Assembly (NCBI RefSeq): GCF_002109495.1
Contig: NZ_LVJN01000015.1
Span: forward strand, 124,001-188,000
Direction of reading: 5' to 3'
DNA length: 64,000 nucleotides
Source of the DNA: Magnetofaba australis IT-1
GTDB lineage: Bacteria; Pseudomonadota; Magnetococcia; Magnetococcales; Magnetococcaceae
Part shown: one piece after another, positions 51,311-60,804 of the stretch
Layout: every line of letters starts with the position of its first letter
Numbering within the stretch: position 1 is the first letter of the stretch
Made by a program: the position numbers and the translations under genes
Notes under the pieces: generated by a model
What the model was told of the DNA's origin: nothing
What the model saw: only the letters and a program-made list of their open reading frames with translations
Database searches by the model: none

Positions 51311-52447
51311 ATGGGCAATACCCATGACAGCATAACAACGCACCCTGTGCTGCGCGCTTTGCGCGATCCGGCGCAGGTTCCGTTGCTCAGCATCGCCCAG
51401 CGCGACGACCTCTACCGGACGTTGCGTCTGGAGGGGCTGCTGCCGCACCTGGGCGCGCGTCTGCGCGATCAGCACGCCGAGGCGTGGGGGCAGTTGCCCG
51501 AGCGGGAGCGGGATCTGCTCACCGGAGCGATTGCGTTTGCCGATGATCGCGAACGGATGTTGTGGTGGGAGGCCAATCGCATCCGCCGCGCGCTCGCCGA
51601 CTGCGCCTTCAAGCCGGTGCTGCTCAAGGGCGCGGCCTATGCGCTGGCGGGGTTGCCCAACGCGCGCGGGCGACTGGCGGCGGACGTGGACATTCTGGTG
51701 GCCGAGGCGGAGCTGGCGGCGGCGGAGGCGGCGTTTCTGGCCCATGGCTGGGAGCATGTGAAGCTGGATGAGTACGATCAACGCTACTACCGCGAGTGGA
51801 TGCACGAGTTGCCCCCGCTGCGCCACAAAGGCCGCCTGACCGAGCTGGATGTACACCATACAATTCTGCCGCGCACGGCGCGTCTGAAACCCGATGCGGC
51901 GCAACTGCTGGCGCAGGCGGTCCCCCTCAATGATGATCCGGCGTGGCGCGGTTTCACCCGCTTGAGCGATTGCGATCTGGTGCTGCACGCGGCCACCCAC
52001 CTGTTCCATGACGGCGATATCGAACGCGGCCTGCGCGGGCTGATGGATGTGGATATGCTGCTGCGCCATTTCGACGTCACCGTCGGGGAGCCGTTCTGGC
52101 AGGCGCTGCCTCAGCGCGCGGCGCAGATGGATCTGGCCAAGCCGCTCTATTTGGCGCTGCGCTATGGGCGGATTCTGCTGCACACGCCGATTCCCGCAGC
52201 GGTGGATATGGCCATGGCGGCGTTCGCCCCGGCGCGCTGGCGGTTGGCGGGGCTGGACGCGCTGATCATTCGCGCGCTGATTCCCGGGTCGCCGGAGGGG
52301 GCGGGGGGATTGAATCCGGCGGGCAAACTGCTGCTCTATCTGCGCGGCCACTGGATGCGCATGCCGCCGGGGCTGCTGCTGTCACATCTGACGCGCAAAG
52401 GGGCGCGTCGCTGGGGGCCCCATGTGTGGCATCGTCGGACTGTTTGA
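51311..52447 (+). CDS. Nucleotidyltransferase-family protein (NTP_transf_5-like)
   Basis: 378 residues. The signature is the central VLLKGAAYALAGLPNARGR followed by LAADVDILVAEAEL, with the Asp-x-Asp pair of nucleotidyltransferase folds. Helical flanks resemble uncharacterised proteins that accompany HprK-like kinases and PqqD chaperones. It may add a nucleotide or phosphate group to a peptide; no direct evidence. Its 3' end overlaps the next gene by 26 bases, so translation is coupled. Confidence 0.7.
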   Translation: MGNTHDSITTHPVLRALRDPAQVPLLSIAQRDDLYRTLRLEGLLPHLGARLRDQHAEAWGQLPERERDLLTGAIAFADDRERMLWWEANRIRRALADCAFKPVLLKGAAYALAGLPNARGRLAADVDILVAEAELAAAEAAFLAHGWEHVKLDEYDQRYYREWMHELPPLRHKGRLTELDVHHTILPRTARLKPDAAQLLAQAVPLNDDPAWRGFTRLSDCDLVLHAATHLFHDGDIERGLRGLMDVDMLLRHFDVTVGEPFWQALPQRAAQMDLAKPLYLALRYGRILLHTPIPAAVDMAMAAFAPARWRLAGLDALIIRALIPGSPEGAGGLNPAGKLLLYLRGHWMRMPPGLLLSHLTRKGARRWGPHVWHRRTV

Positions 52448-54341
52448 TCGCCACAGCGCCGCGCGGGCGCCGCAGGAGGCGACTCTGCGCGCCATGAACG
52501 CCGCCATCGCCCATCGCGGCCCCGACGGCGATGGCGTGCATTGTGAAGCGGGCGCAGGGCTGGGCCATCGCCGCTTGGCCATCATCGACCTGGAGGGCGG
52601 CGTACAGCCGCTGTTCAACGATGAGATCGGCGACTTCGCCATCGTCTTTAATGGCGAAATCTATAACCACCGCGAGTTGGCCGCCGAATTGACCGGATTG
52701 GGCCATATCTTCCATACCCGCTCCGATACCGAGGCGATTCTGCGCGCCTATATGCAGTGGGGGGCCGACTGCGTGGCCCGTCTGCGTGGCATGTTCGCCT
52801 TCGCCATCCACGACCGCCGCGCCGGGCGGCTGCTGCTGGCGCGGGATCGGCTGGGGATGAAGCCGCTCTATTACTCGGCGCTGAACGACGGCTGGCTGCT
52901 GTTTGCCTCCGAGATCGGCGCGTTGCTGCGCCATCCGGACGTCAAACGGGAGATCGACCCGGCGGCGCTATCGGACTATCTGGCCTATGGCTATGTGCCG
53001 GACCCGCTCTCCATCTATCGCGGCGTGGGCAAACTGCCGCCCGCCTGCTTGCTGGATGTGCAACGCGGTAAGCCGTTGCCGGAACCTGTGCGCTATTGGG
53101 ATCTGGAGTATGCGCCGCGCCAACTCAGCGACGCCGAGGCCCTCGACGAGCTGCGCGCGCAACTGCGTGATGCGGTGGATTCGCACCTGATCAGCGACGT
53201 GCCGGTGGGGGCGTTCCTCTCCGGTGGGGTGGACTCCGCTGCGGTCACCGCACAGATGGCAAGCCTGCTGACGGAGCCGGTGCGCGCCTGCACCATCGGC
53301 TTCGACGCCGACGCCTTTGACGAAACCCCGCAAGCGCGTCAGGCGGCGGCGCATCTGGGGGCCGAACACCATCTGCTGATGGCCCAGTCCGACCGCTTCG
53401 ACCTGCTCGATGCGCTGGCCGAGACCTACGGCGAGCCCTTCGCCGACAGCTCGGCGCTACCGACCTGGTTGGTGTGCCAACTGGCGCGCACTCAGACTAA
53501 AGTCGTCCTCTCCGGCGACGGCGGCGACGAGACCCTGGGCGGCTATGCGCGCTATCGCTTTTACCTCAATGAGGAGCGGGTGCGCGCGCGCATCCCGGCG
53601 GGGGTGCGGCGGGCGCTGTTCGGGCCGTTGGGGGCGATTTACCCCAAGCTGGATTGGGCGCCGCGCGGCTTACGCGCCAAGAGCACCTTGCAAGCGCTGG
53701 CGCGGGATGCGGTGGAGGCGGTGTTCCATGGGGTGAGCGTATTGGATGATGATCAGCGTGCGGCGCTGCTATCAGACGATTTGCAGCGCGCCGTGGCCGA
53801 GACGCCGCCGGTGCGCCATCTGCACGCGGCGGCGGCGCGGCGCGATTCGCACGATTCCTTCCTCTCGCGCACATTGTACGGAGATCTGCACACCTTCCTG
53901 GCCGGGCGGGTGTTGGTGAAGGTGGATCGCGCCAGCATGGCCCACGGCCTGGAGGTGCGCGCGCCGCTGCTGGACTATCGTTGGGCCGAGTGGAGCGCGC
54001 GCCTGCCGGACCCGATGAAAATCCGCCATGGACGCGGCAAATGGTTGTTGCGGGAGGGCGTCGCGCCCCTGTTGCCGCCGGGCTATCTGGAGCAGCCCAA
54101 ACGCGGCTTTTCCATTCCTCTGGCGCAGTGGCTGCGCGGCCCGCTCAAGGGGCGTCTGCTGGATGCGCTGGCCGCGCCCGCGCTGCGGCAGTCGGGCTGG
54201 TTCAATCTGGGGCAACTGGATCGTCTGGCCGCTGAACACCTCACAGGCCGCCGCGACCACGGCGCGGCGCTGTGGAGCCTGCTGCAACTGGAGGCGTTCC
54301 TGCGCCGCGTGCATCAGGGGTTTGACGCGGCCTCTTCCTGA
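52422..54341 (+). CDS. Asparagine synthetase-like amidotransferase, second copy
   Basis: 639 residues. Cys2 nucleophile in MCGIVGLFD, HRGPDGDGVH, NGEIYNH, then the synthetase domain with FLSGGVDSAAVTA and SGDGGDETLGGY. It is a paralogue of the gene at 46103. In lasso-peptide systems an asparagine synthetase homologue closes the peptide ring, and here it sits in the peptide module, so it may instead activate a peptide carboxylate; its full-length glutaminase domain argues for amidation. It overlaps the nucleotidyltransferase gene by 26 bases at its start and the convergent globin-GGDEF gene by 28 bases at its end. Confidence 0.85.
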   Translation: MCGIVGLFDRHSAARAPQEATLRAMNAAIAHRGPDGDGVHCEAGAGLGHRRLAIIDLEGGVQPLFNDEIGDFAIVFNGEIYNHRELAAELTGLGHIFHTRSDTEAILRAYMQWGADCVARLRGMFAFAIHDRRAGRLLLARDRLGMKPLYYSALNDGWLLFASEIGALLRHPDVKREIDPAALSDYLAYGYVPDPLSIYRGVGKLPPACLLDVQRGKPLPEPVRYWDLEYAPRQLSDAEALDELRAQLRDAVDSHLISDVPVGAFLSGGVDSAAVTAQMASLLTEPVRACTIGFDADAFDETPQARQAAAHLGAEHHLLMAQSDRFDLLDALAETYGEPFADSSALPTWLVCQLARTQTKVVLSGDGGDETLGGYARYRFYLNEERVRARIPAGVRRALFGPLGAIYPKLDWAPRGLRAKSTLQALARDAVEAVFHGVSVLDDDQRAALLSDDLQRAVAETPPVRHLHAAAARRDSHDSFLSRTLYGDLHTFLAGRVLVKVDRASMAHGLEVRAPLLDYRWAEWSARLPDPMKIRHGRGKWLLREGVAPLLPPGYLEQPKRGFSIPLAQWLRGPLKGRLLDALAAPALRQSGWFNLGQLDRLAAEHLTGRRDHGAALWSLLQLEAFLRRVHQGFDAASS

Positions 54342-55534
54342 GCGACCTCCTCCGGGTCCATCATCTTGTCGTCATAGCGAATGTAGTGACCGGTTTTTTT
54401 CTTCGAAGCGGCCTTGGCTTCGTACATCAGCGAGTCTGCTTGGCGCACAAAGCTGTCCACATCGGTGAACTGCTGAGGACCGATCTGGGCGATGCCGATG
54501 CTGAAAGTCACCTTTTTTGTATCTTGCTGATCAAATGCGTTGGCCATGCGTTGGCAGATTTTCACGGCGGTAGCCAGCTCCGTCTCGGGTAGTACGATGC
54601 AGAACTCATCGCCGCCGTAACGGAATGCTGTATCAAACGAGCGGATGGCGTTGGCTGCGTTGTGCCCCACCAGCGCCAACAGGTTATCCCCGGCGCTGTG
54701 GCCCTGGGAGTCGTTGAGCTTCTTAAAGCCGTTGAGGTCGAAGTAGACCAGACAGACCGGATGGCGATTCTGCTCAGCGCGGGCGATCTCCCGTCGCAGC
54801 ACCGAGAAGAAGGTGCGTTGGTTGAGCAATTGGGTGAGCTCGTCGGTGGAGGAGAGCTTCTCCAACTGTTGGGTGCGTTCGGCCACCACCCCTTCCAAGC
54901 TCTCGGCGTATCGCTCCACTTGACTCTTGGCGGCGTCCACCTCGGAGATCAAGCTACTGATATAGGTGTCGAACACCAGTTGAATATCAAAAAGAAGCAG
55001 GCGATGTAGGGCGAGCCGCAGGTCGTTGCATTGCGCGCACACCTCTTCACTCGTATTACTGAGCCCTCCACGAAGCTCCTGATCGAGGATCTCTTGGAGT
55101 ATGCCCACTGCGGAAATATAGAGCTTGGGCTCAACGCCGATGCGCTTGTGCACCTTGCCGATGCGCAGACGCTTATCCACATACTCACGATCGTAGTAGC
55201 CGCCAAATAGCTCCATGATGTAGTTCTTCATGGATTGGTGTAGGCGGCGGAAGGTCTCCCGGTCTCCGATAAGCAACTCTACTTCGGGAATTTGCTGCTG
55301 CTGGTAGTAAAAGCGGGCGACGATATCCTCCAACTTTTTTGCCACCATCTCTTTATAGGACTTCAGCACTGCGGCGTCGCTGTCGGTGAAGTGCAACAGC
55401 CTTTTGCGTTCCTCGATTTCGCGGTCGGTTATTTTCATCTGTTCAGAGAGGTTGCGCTGGGTAAGCGGCAGCGCTGTCATCATTTTTAGATGGCCTACTG
55501 TGTGGGGCAGAGAGGAGTTGTCTGTAGGTCTCAT
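54314..55534 (-). CDS. Globin-coupled sensor diguanylate cyclase (DosC-like)
   Basis: 406 residues. The N-terminal protoglobin domain (about 45-190) has the haem-proximal His129 in RIGKVHKRIGVEPKLYI, the family's typical motif. A coiled linker leads to a GGDEF domain with active site GGDEF and an RxxD inhibitory site (RSFD) five residues upstream. Such enzymes make c-di-GMP in response to O2, NO or CO binding. ATG 55534 is used because the open frame upstream is a Pro/His/Arg-rich shadow of hppA. ATG 55439 is an alternative start. Confidence 0.9.
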   Translation of the reverse strand: MRPTDNSSLPHTVGHLKMMTALPLTQRNLSEQMKITDREIEERKRLLHFTDSDAAVLKSYKEMVAKKLEDIVARFYYQQQQIPEVELLIGDRETFRRLHQSMKNYIMELFGGYYDREYVDKRLRIGKVHKRIGVEPKLYISAVGILQEILDQELRGGLSNTSEEVCAQCNDLRLALHRLLLFDIQLVFDTYISSLISEVDAAKSQVERYAESLEGVVAERTQQLEKLSSTDELTQLLNQRTFFSVLRREIARAEQNRHPVCLVYFDLNGFKKLNDSQGHSAGDNLLALVGHNAANAIRSFDTAFRYGGDEFCIVLPETELATAVKICQRMANAFDQQDTKKVTFSIGIAQIGPQQFTDVDSFVRQADSLMYEAKAASKKKTGHYIRYDDKMMDPEEVAQEEAASNP

Positions 55535-55702
55535 GGCGTGCGCGTTTTCCAGAAAAAAGTACAATATTTTGATTTGTAGAGGATAAGTGAAGAAGGAGTG
55601 GAATGAAAGAGAAAAATCTGTTGCTACACACAACAAAACTGGGTGTTTTTTGCATCCGCCTATGCCGTAATGAGCGGGCGCTCGCTTAATAACGCATAGT
55701 GG

Positions 55703-55733
55703 GAGGCAGCGGCGTTTGGGGCGCCGCTGCCTC
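55703..55733 (-). terminator. Terminator-like hairpin after hppA
   Basis: GAGGCAGCGGCG (55703-55714) and its complement (55722-55733) form a perfect 12-bp stem with a seven-base loop, ten bases beyond the hppA stop. No clear T-tract follows on the minus strand. Confidence 0.55.
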
Positions 55734-55743
55734 TGAGTATTGA

Positions 55744-57939
55744 TTACATCAAGTGGAACGACACGGTGACCCCGGCCATGATGATGGCCACGGTGCTCAT
55801 GAGTTTGATGAGGATGTTCAGGCTCGGCCCGGAGGTGTCCTTGAACGGATCGCCCACGGTGTCGCCGATCACCGAGGCGCGGTGGGCCAGGGAGTTTTTG
55901 CCGCCGTGGCGACCGGATTCGATGTACTTCTTGGCGTTGTCCCACGCGCCGCCGGAGTTGGAGAGGAAAATCGCCAGCACGAACCCGGCGGAGAGACCGC
56001 CGGTGAGCAGACCCACCACCCCGGCCACCCCCAGCAGCGCGCCGGTGAGCACCGGGGTCAGCACCGCCAGAATCGATGGGAACAGCATTTCACGCTGGGC
56101 GCCGACAGTGGAGATGGCCACGCAGCGGGCGTAATCGGGCTCCGCCTTGCCCTCCAGGATGCCAGGGGTTTCACGGAACTGGCGGCGCACCTCCTCCACC
56201 ATCATGCCCGCTGCGCGGCCCACCGCCATGATGGTTAGGCCGCTGAACACAAACGCCATCATCGAGCCGACGAACATCGCCGCCAGCACCTTGGGGTTGA
56301 GCAGGGTGATGTTGAAGTAGATCATGAAGTCGGCCAGCTGGGCTTGCGCGGTGGCCACCATCTGCCCGCCGGGCAGGGCCAGTTGGTCGATGCCGTTCTT
56401 CAGTAGCTCGAAGCGCACCACCTCCAGGTAGGAGGCGGTGAGCGCCAGCGCGGTGAGCGCCGCCGAGCCGATGGCGAAGCCCTTGCCGGTGGCGGCGGTG
56501 GTGTTGCCCAGGCTGTCCAGGGCGTCGGTGCGGTTGCGCACCTCGGGGCCCAGGCCCGCCATTTCAGCGTTGCCGCCGGCGTTATCGGCGATGGGGCCGT
56601 AGGCGTCGCTGGCCAGGGTCACCCCCAGGGTGGAGAGCATCCCCACCGCGGCGATGGCCACGCCGTAGAGCCCTTGGGTCATGTTGGCGAAGTCGAGGCC
56701 CGAGGCCAGGAAGAAGGCCAGCAGCGTGCCCGCGCCCACCACCAGCACCGGGATGGCGGTGGAGAGCATGCCCACGCCCACCCCGGCGATGATCACCGTG
56801 GCCGGGCCGCCTTCGGCCTGGGCGGCGATGTGCTGGGTGGGTTTGAAGGTGGTGGCGGTGGAGTATTCGGTGGCGCGCCCGACGATGATGCCGGTGACCA
56901 GACCGGTGACCACCGCGCCCCACACGCCCATGGCGTTGGGCATATCCAGCAGCCACAGCAGCAGGCCCGACGCCAGCACGATGAAGATGGCGCTGATGTG
57001 GATGCCGCGTCCCAACGCCGCCAGCAGCATGTGTTGGTCGGCGCCCTCTTCGGTCTTGACCGCGAACACGCCGATGATGGAGAGCATGATGCCGATCCCA
57101 GCGATGGCCATGGGCGCGACAATGGCTTTGAGCTGGGCGTCGGGGGTGGCGACGAACGCCGCCGCGCCCAACGCGCAGGCGGCCAGAATCGAGCCGCAGT
57201 AGGATTCGAACAGGTCTGCGCCCATGCCCGCCACATCGCCGACATTGTCGCCGACGTTATCGGCAATCACCGCCGGGTTGCGCGGGTCGTCCTCAGGAAT
57301 CCCGGCCTCCACCTTGCCCACCAGGTCGGCGCCGACGTCGGCGGCCTTGGTGTAGATGCCGCCGCCCACCCGTGAGAACAGCGCCTGCAGCGACGCGCCC
57401 ATGCCGAAGGTGAGGATGGTGGTGGTGATCAGCACCATGCGTCCGCCTGCGTCGGCGCTGGCGGGCATCAGCAGATCGGCCAGCACGAACCACGCCGCCA
57501 CGTTGCCCAGTCCCAGCCCCACCACCACCAGACCCATCACCGCGCCGGAGCGGAATGAGACTTGGAGAGCCGCAGGCAGTGACTGCCGCGCCGCCGCCGC
57601 AGTGCGCGAGGCCGCCGCGGTGGCGGTGCGCATGCCGAAGTATCCGGCCAGGGCCGAGAAGAAGCCGCCGCACAGGAAGGTGTAGGGCAGCCAATGGGTC
57701 TGCAGATTCATGCCGTAGGCGAGCCACGCAAACAGCCCCGCCAACACCACAAACACCAGCAGCATCACTTTGTATTGTTGGCGCAGATAGGCCATGGCGC
57801 CGTCGCGCACGTGGCCGGCGATTTTGCGCATAAGCTCGTCGCCTTCGTCCCAGGCGAGCATTTCGCCGTAGAATTTCCAGGCAAAGAACAGGGCCATGAC
57901 GGCGCCGAGGGGGGCCAGCCAGAAGATGGGCTCAGACAT
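55744..57939 (-). CDS. hppA: Membrane-bound proton (or sodium)-translocating pyrophosphatase
   Basis: 731 residues with about sixteen membrane segments. The substrate loop [19 protein letters not shown], then [18 protein letters not shown], is the canonical site; a second Asp-rich loop is [17 protein letters not shown]. The stretch [16 protein letters not shown] has Ala where K+-independent enzymes have Lys (GNTTKA), so it belongs to the K+-stimulated type, which pumps H+ or Na+. The enzyme couples pyrophosphate hydrolysis to ion export, useful for energy saving in low-oxygen cells. A terminator-like hairpin follows. Confidence 0.9.
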   Translation of the reverse strand: MSEPIFWLAPLGAVMALFFAWKFYGEMLAWDEGDELMRKIAGHVRDGAMAYLRQQYKVMLLVFVVLAGLFAWLAYGMNLQTHWLPYTFLCGGFFSALAGYFGMRTATAAASRTAAAARQSLPAALQVSFRSGAVMGLVVVGLGLGNVAAWFVLADLLMPASADAGGRMVLITTTILTFGMGASLQALFSRVGGGIYTKAADVGADLVGKVEAGIPEDDPRNPAVIADNVGDNVGDVAGMGADLFESYCGSILAACALGAAAFVATPDAQLKAIVAPMAIAGIGIMLSIIGVFAVKTEEGADQHMLLAALGRGIHISAIFIVLASGLLLWLLDMPNAMGVWGAVVTGLVTGIIVGRATEYSTATTFKPTQHIAAQAEGGPATVIIAGVGVGMLSTAIPVLVVGAGTLLAFFLASGLDFANMTQGLYGVAIAAVGMLSTLGVTLASDAYGPIADNAGGNAEMAGLGPEVRNRTDALDSLGNTTAATGKGFAIGSAALTALALTASYLEVVRFELLKNGIDQLALPGGQMVATAQAQLADFMIYFNITLLNPKVLAAMFVGSMMAFVFSGLTIMAVGRAAGMMVEEVRRQFRETPGILEGKAEPDYARCVAISTVGAQREMLFPSILAVLTPVLTGALLGVAGVVGLLTGGLSAGFVLAIFLSNSGGAWDNAKKYIESGRHGGKNSLAHRASVIGDTVGDPFKDTSGPSLNILIKLMSTVAIIMAGVTVSFHLM

Positions 57940-58016
57940 GATGGGGACTCGTCAAAAGGGTGAGGCGGGCGCGGCCCGTCGGGCAATCAAGCGTCTTGCA
58001 GTCAAACGTCGGGTAA

Positions 58017-58796
58017 TCAATAGGTGACGATCTGCTGGGCGGAGCGCCACCAACTGTAGTGATCGCGCTCCAGGGTCTCCTGGTCGGGCAGCGGATAGTA
58101 GGCCTGCTCGATCTGGTCGCCCACGTAGAAGCCGCCGCGCACCATGCGCATGTAGGTGCGGTCGCGCCGTTTGAGCACCATCTTGCCCACTTTGTCCGGG
58201 TGGTCGCGCAGCTCCATCAGGATATCGCGCAGGTGCTCGCCGGCCGGGTAGGGCAGGTCGTGGGCCGAGCCCAGCTCCGGGTCGGTGGCCAGGCCATGCA
58301 GTTGGAACTCGCAGAAGAACAGGCGCGGCACCGAGACCGGATTGGCCGGGTCGGTCATCGCTTTGCAGAACTCAATGGGGGCCATGGGGCTGGCCACCAG
58401 CGGATCCACCGGCGCGAACTCCTGATACAGGCGCAGTTGCGACGGCTCCGGCTCCGGGTGCAGGGTGCGCGTCAAGGTGAGCGTCTTGCCGTCGTGGGTG
58501 GTCAGGTGCAGATCGCCCAGCGCCTCCACCGGCACTTTGGCCAGCACATCGTGGATGCCCAGGTAGATGGTTTTGGTGGGCGAGCCGTCCTGCTTGGCCA
58601 CGCAGCGTTTGGTGATCTCCGAGAAGTCAAACGCATCGGAGCGGAAGGTGGGGTCGACGTCAAAGAAGATCGCCTCGCCCATGACGTGGACCTTGGCGCC
58701 GGTGGCATAGTACCGCCCGAACTCTTCCGGCGGCAGCATGGAGGCGATCAGCGCTTCCGGGATGATGGAGAGATAGAGATAGGGACAGTCGTTCAT
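58017..58796 (-). CDS. Conserved protein of unknown function
   Basis: 259 residues, soluble, no signal peptide. The opening YLYLSIIPEALIASMLPPEEF, then GRYYATGAK, looks like a conserved family start; LRLYQEFAPVDPLVASPMAP and VPRLFFCEFQLHGLATDPE are other ordered blocks. I do not recognise a function. ATG 58796 is preferred to a start 13 codons earlier, because the upstream part is unlike the rest. It lies between the pyrophosphatase gene and a composite repeat. Confidence 0.6.
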   Translation of the reverse strand: MNDCPYLYLSIIPEALIASMLPPEEFGRYYATGAKVHVMGEAIFFDVDPTFRSDAFDFSEITKRCVAKQDGSPTKTIYLGIHDVLAKVPVEALGDLHLTTHDGKTLTLTRTLHPEPEPSQLRLYQEFAPVDPLVASPMAPIEFCKAMTDPANPVSVPRLFFCEFQLHGLATDPELGSAHDLPYPAGEHLRDILMELRDHPDKVGKMVLKRRDRTYMRMVRGGFYVGDQIEQAYYPLPDQETLERDHYSWWRSAQQIVTY

Positions 58797-59233
58797 GCGC
58801 GGCGACTCTTTGGCTGACGGATCAAGACGATGCACATGCGCATCGCATCACCATTGTCCGCCTTTTGCCTGACGTCTGAAAGAACCCTGCGGTGACGTGA
58901 CTGTAAAAATCTGGTGACAGTGAAGTCATGAATGATGGGCGGCGTCCAATTTGGACGCTGTGACCGGAGAATGCATCAGAAGGGTGTTGGTGCTTTTGGG
59001 CGAGGAAGCTGGAAGATATTGAGGGCTGCGCCCTCAAACTCCCCAAAAGTCAAAAGCCACACCGTGGGCGCCGCCCACACCCGCTGGGGCCGCAGGCCCC
59101 AGACCCCGCCGCCGACCAGTCGGCGGCCAGCCTACTCAACGCAAGCTCGCGCTGTGTCACGCAAACACTTTTGCTTGGACGCAATCGCGCAGTTCACGGC
59201 CCATCAGATTGTCGACGGTTTCGTTGCCGCGGT
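58797..59233. other. Gap holding composite repeat copy K
   Basis: About 440 bases. The first ~210 contain no gene or structure I can name; copy K fills 59015-59170, and the rest leads to the NnrD/NnrE stop. Confidence 0.5.
59015..59170 (-). repeat. Composite hairpin repeat, family 1, copy K
   Basis: On the plus strand: 59019-59037 (TTGAGGGC, loop TGC), 59064-59078 (GTGGGC, loop GCC), 59084-59102 (CTGGGGCC, loop GCA) and 59108-59127 (GCCGCCGAC arms, loop CA), then CTCAACGCAAGCTCGCGCTG and GTCACGCAAACA, a diverged head. The TTGAGGGC stem has both outer bases changed relative to TCGAGGGC copies. Confidence 0.9.
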
Positions 59234-60799
59234 TTACTCCGCCACGCCATTGCGCAGTCGTTGCAGCTCCGGCAGCAGATCCCGCGCCGCCAGCCCCGCC
59301 GCGCCGCGCTTCTCCGCCACCAGATCCGCCGCGCGGCCATGCCAGTAGACCCCCGCGCGCAGCGCCTGCTCGGCGCTCCAGCCCTGACTGAGCAGTCCGG
59401 CGACGATGCCCGTGAGCAGATCCCCCGAGCCCCCCGCCGCCAATCCGTGGTTGCCGGTGGAGTTGATCCACACGCGGCCATCGGGGGCGGCGATCACCGA
59501 CCCGGCCCCCTTGAGCAGCAGCCACACCCCCCAACGCTGCGCCGTCTCCCGCGCCAACGGCAGCCGCGCCGCCTGCACGCTGGCCACCTCTTTATTGATC
59601 AGGCGCGCCATCTCTCCCGGGTGCGGGGTGAGAATCAGCGGCGCGCGGCGCTGCTCCAACACCTGCGCCAGCGCGATGGGCTCCCGCGCCAATGCGTTGA
59701 GAGCGTCGGCGTCGGCCACCGTGGGGATGTCGTAACGCGCCAGCAACCCCAACACCGCCGCCGCCGTCGCTTCGCCCTGGCCCAACCCCGGACCCATGGC
59801 CAGCCCCGCCGGTTTGATGCCCGACGCGGCAATCGCCTCCCACGGCGCGGCGCCGATTTCGCCTGATTCGGATTCCGGCAGATTGAGGGTCATCGCTTCG
59901 GGGCAGAACTGCGCCGCTTCAGGCCGCACGCCGCGCGGCGCAGCGATGCTCAACAGGCCCGGTCCCATGCGTTGCGCCCCCAAAGCGGTGAGGGCCGGGG
60001 CCCCTGCCTTGCCGGGGGAGCCGCCCACAATCAGCAGATGGCCGAAGCTGCCCTTGTGGCCCGCCTGTAGACGCGCTGGTGGGTTCAGATCCGCCAGCGT
60101 ATTCTCCGCCACGGTGTGTTCGGCAATGGTGAGGAGATCATCCGGGATGCCGATGGGCGCGCAGGTGGTCTCGCCGCACAGCGCCGCGCCCGGATGGGCG
60201 ACGTGGCCGATCTTTTTCGCCGCAAACGTCACCGTCCAGCGCGCGGGCAGCGCGGTTCCCAGAATCGAGCCGTCATCGGCGCTCACCCCGGAGGGGATAT
60301 CCACCGCCAGCACCGGCTTGCCGGAGGCGATCACCTGCTCAAAGGCGCTGGCGATGATCCCGCTCACCGGACGTTGCAGCCCGGTGCCGAACACCGCATC
60401 CACCACCGCCGTGGCGTGGCTCAGAGCGCCGCGCCCGGCCTCGATATCCGCTGCATCGGCGATGGTGCGCACTGTTCCGCCGAGATTGACAAACACTTGG
60501 GCGTGCAGCGCCGCATCGCCGCGCAGGTGATCCAGTTCGCCGAACAGCCACAGCGTGACGCCCGCCCCCGCCTGCATCAGGCGACGGGCGATGACGAAGC
60601 CGTCGCCGCCATTGTTGCCGCGTCCGGCCAAAATCAACACGCGCCCACGTCCCGTGGCCAGTTCAGGCAGGCGCGCCAGGAGGATTTCAACGCAGGCGGC
60701 CCCGGCGTTCTCCATCAGCACCGCGCCGGGCAGGCCGATCCGCTCGATGGTCTTGCGGTCGGCGGCGCTCATCTGTGCGGCGGTCAATAGCGGCGGCAT
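59234..60799 (-). CDS. nnr: Bifunctional NAD(P)HX epimerase / ADP-dependent dehydratase
   Basis: 521 residues. The N-terminal NnrE (YjeF_N) domain has MENAGAACVEI, LAGRGNNGGDGFVIARRL and DAVFGTGLQRP. The C-terminal NnrD (carbohydrate kinase-like) domain has GSPGKAGAPALTALGAQRMG, PHPGEMARL and AAGGSGDLLTGIVAGLL. Together they repair NADHX and NADPHX formed from NAD(P)H hydration. Cytoplasmic, housekeeping. The start follows the family and the ORF ends upstream against the membrane-protein gene's stop. Confidence 0.95.
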   Translation of the reverse strand: MPPLLTAAQMSAADRKTIERIGLPGAVLMENAGAACVEILLARLPELATGRGRVLILAGRGNNGGDGFVIARRLMQAGAGVTLWLFGELDHLRGDAALHAQVFVNLGGTVRTIADAADIEAGRGALSHATAVVDAVFGTGLQRPVSGIIASAFEQVIASGKPVLAVDIPSGVSADDGSILGTALPARWTVTFAAKKIGHVAHPGAALCGETTCAPIGIPDDLLTIAEHTVAENTLADLNPPARLQAGHKGSFGHLLIVGGSPGKAGAPALTALGAQRMGPGLLSIAAPRGVRPEAAQFCPEAMTLNLPESESGEIGAAPWEAIAASGIKPAGLAMGPGLGQGEATAAAVLGLLARYDIPTVADADALNALAREPIALAQVLEQRRAPLILTPHPGEMARLINKEVASVQAARLPLARETAQRWGVWLLLKGAGSVIAAPDGRVWINSTGNHGLAAGGSGDLLTGIVAGLLSQGWSAEQALRAGVYWHGRAADLVAEKRGAAGLAARDLLPELQRLRNGVAE

Positions 60800-60804
60800 G
60801 GTTT

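Noticed and set aside
55535-55945. N-terminal extension of the globin-GGDEF protein
   Set aside because: The extra residues are a Pro/His/Arg-rich shadow of hppA; the globin family starts much later, near ATG 55534.
9020-59170. CRISPR-like arrays in the repeat-rich gaps
   Set aside because: The hairpins are different modules in fixed order, not one repeat with regular unique spacers, and no cas genes are present.
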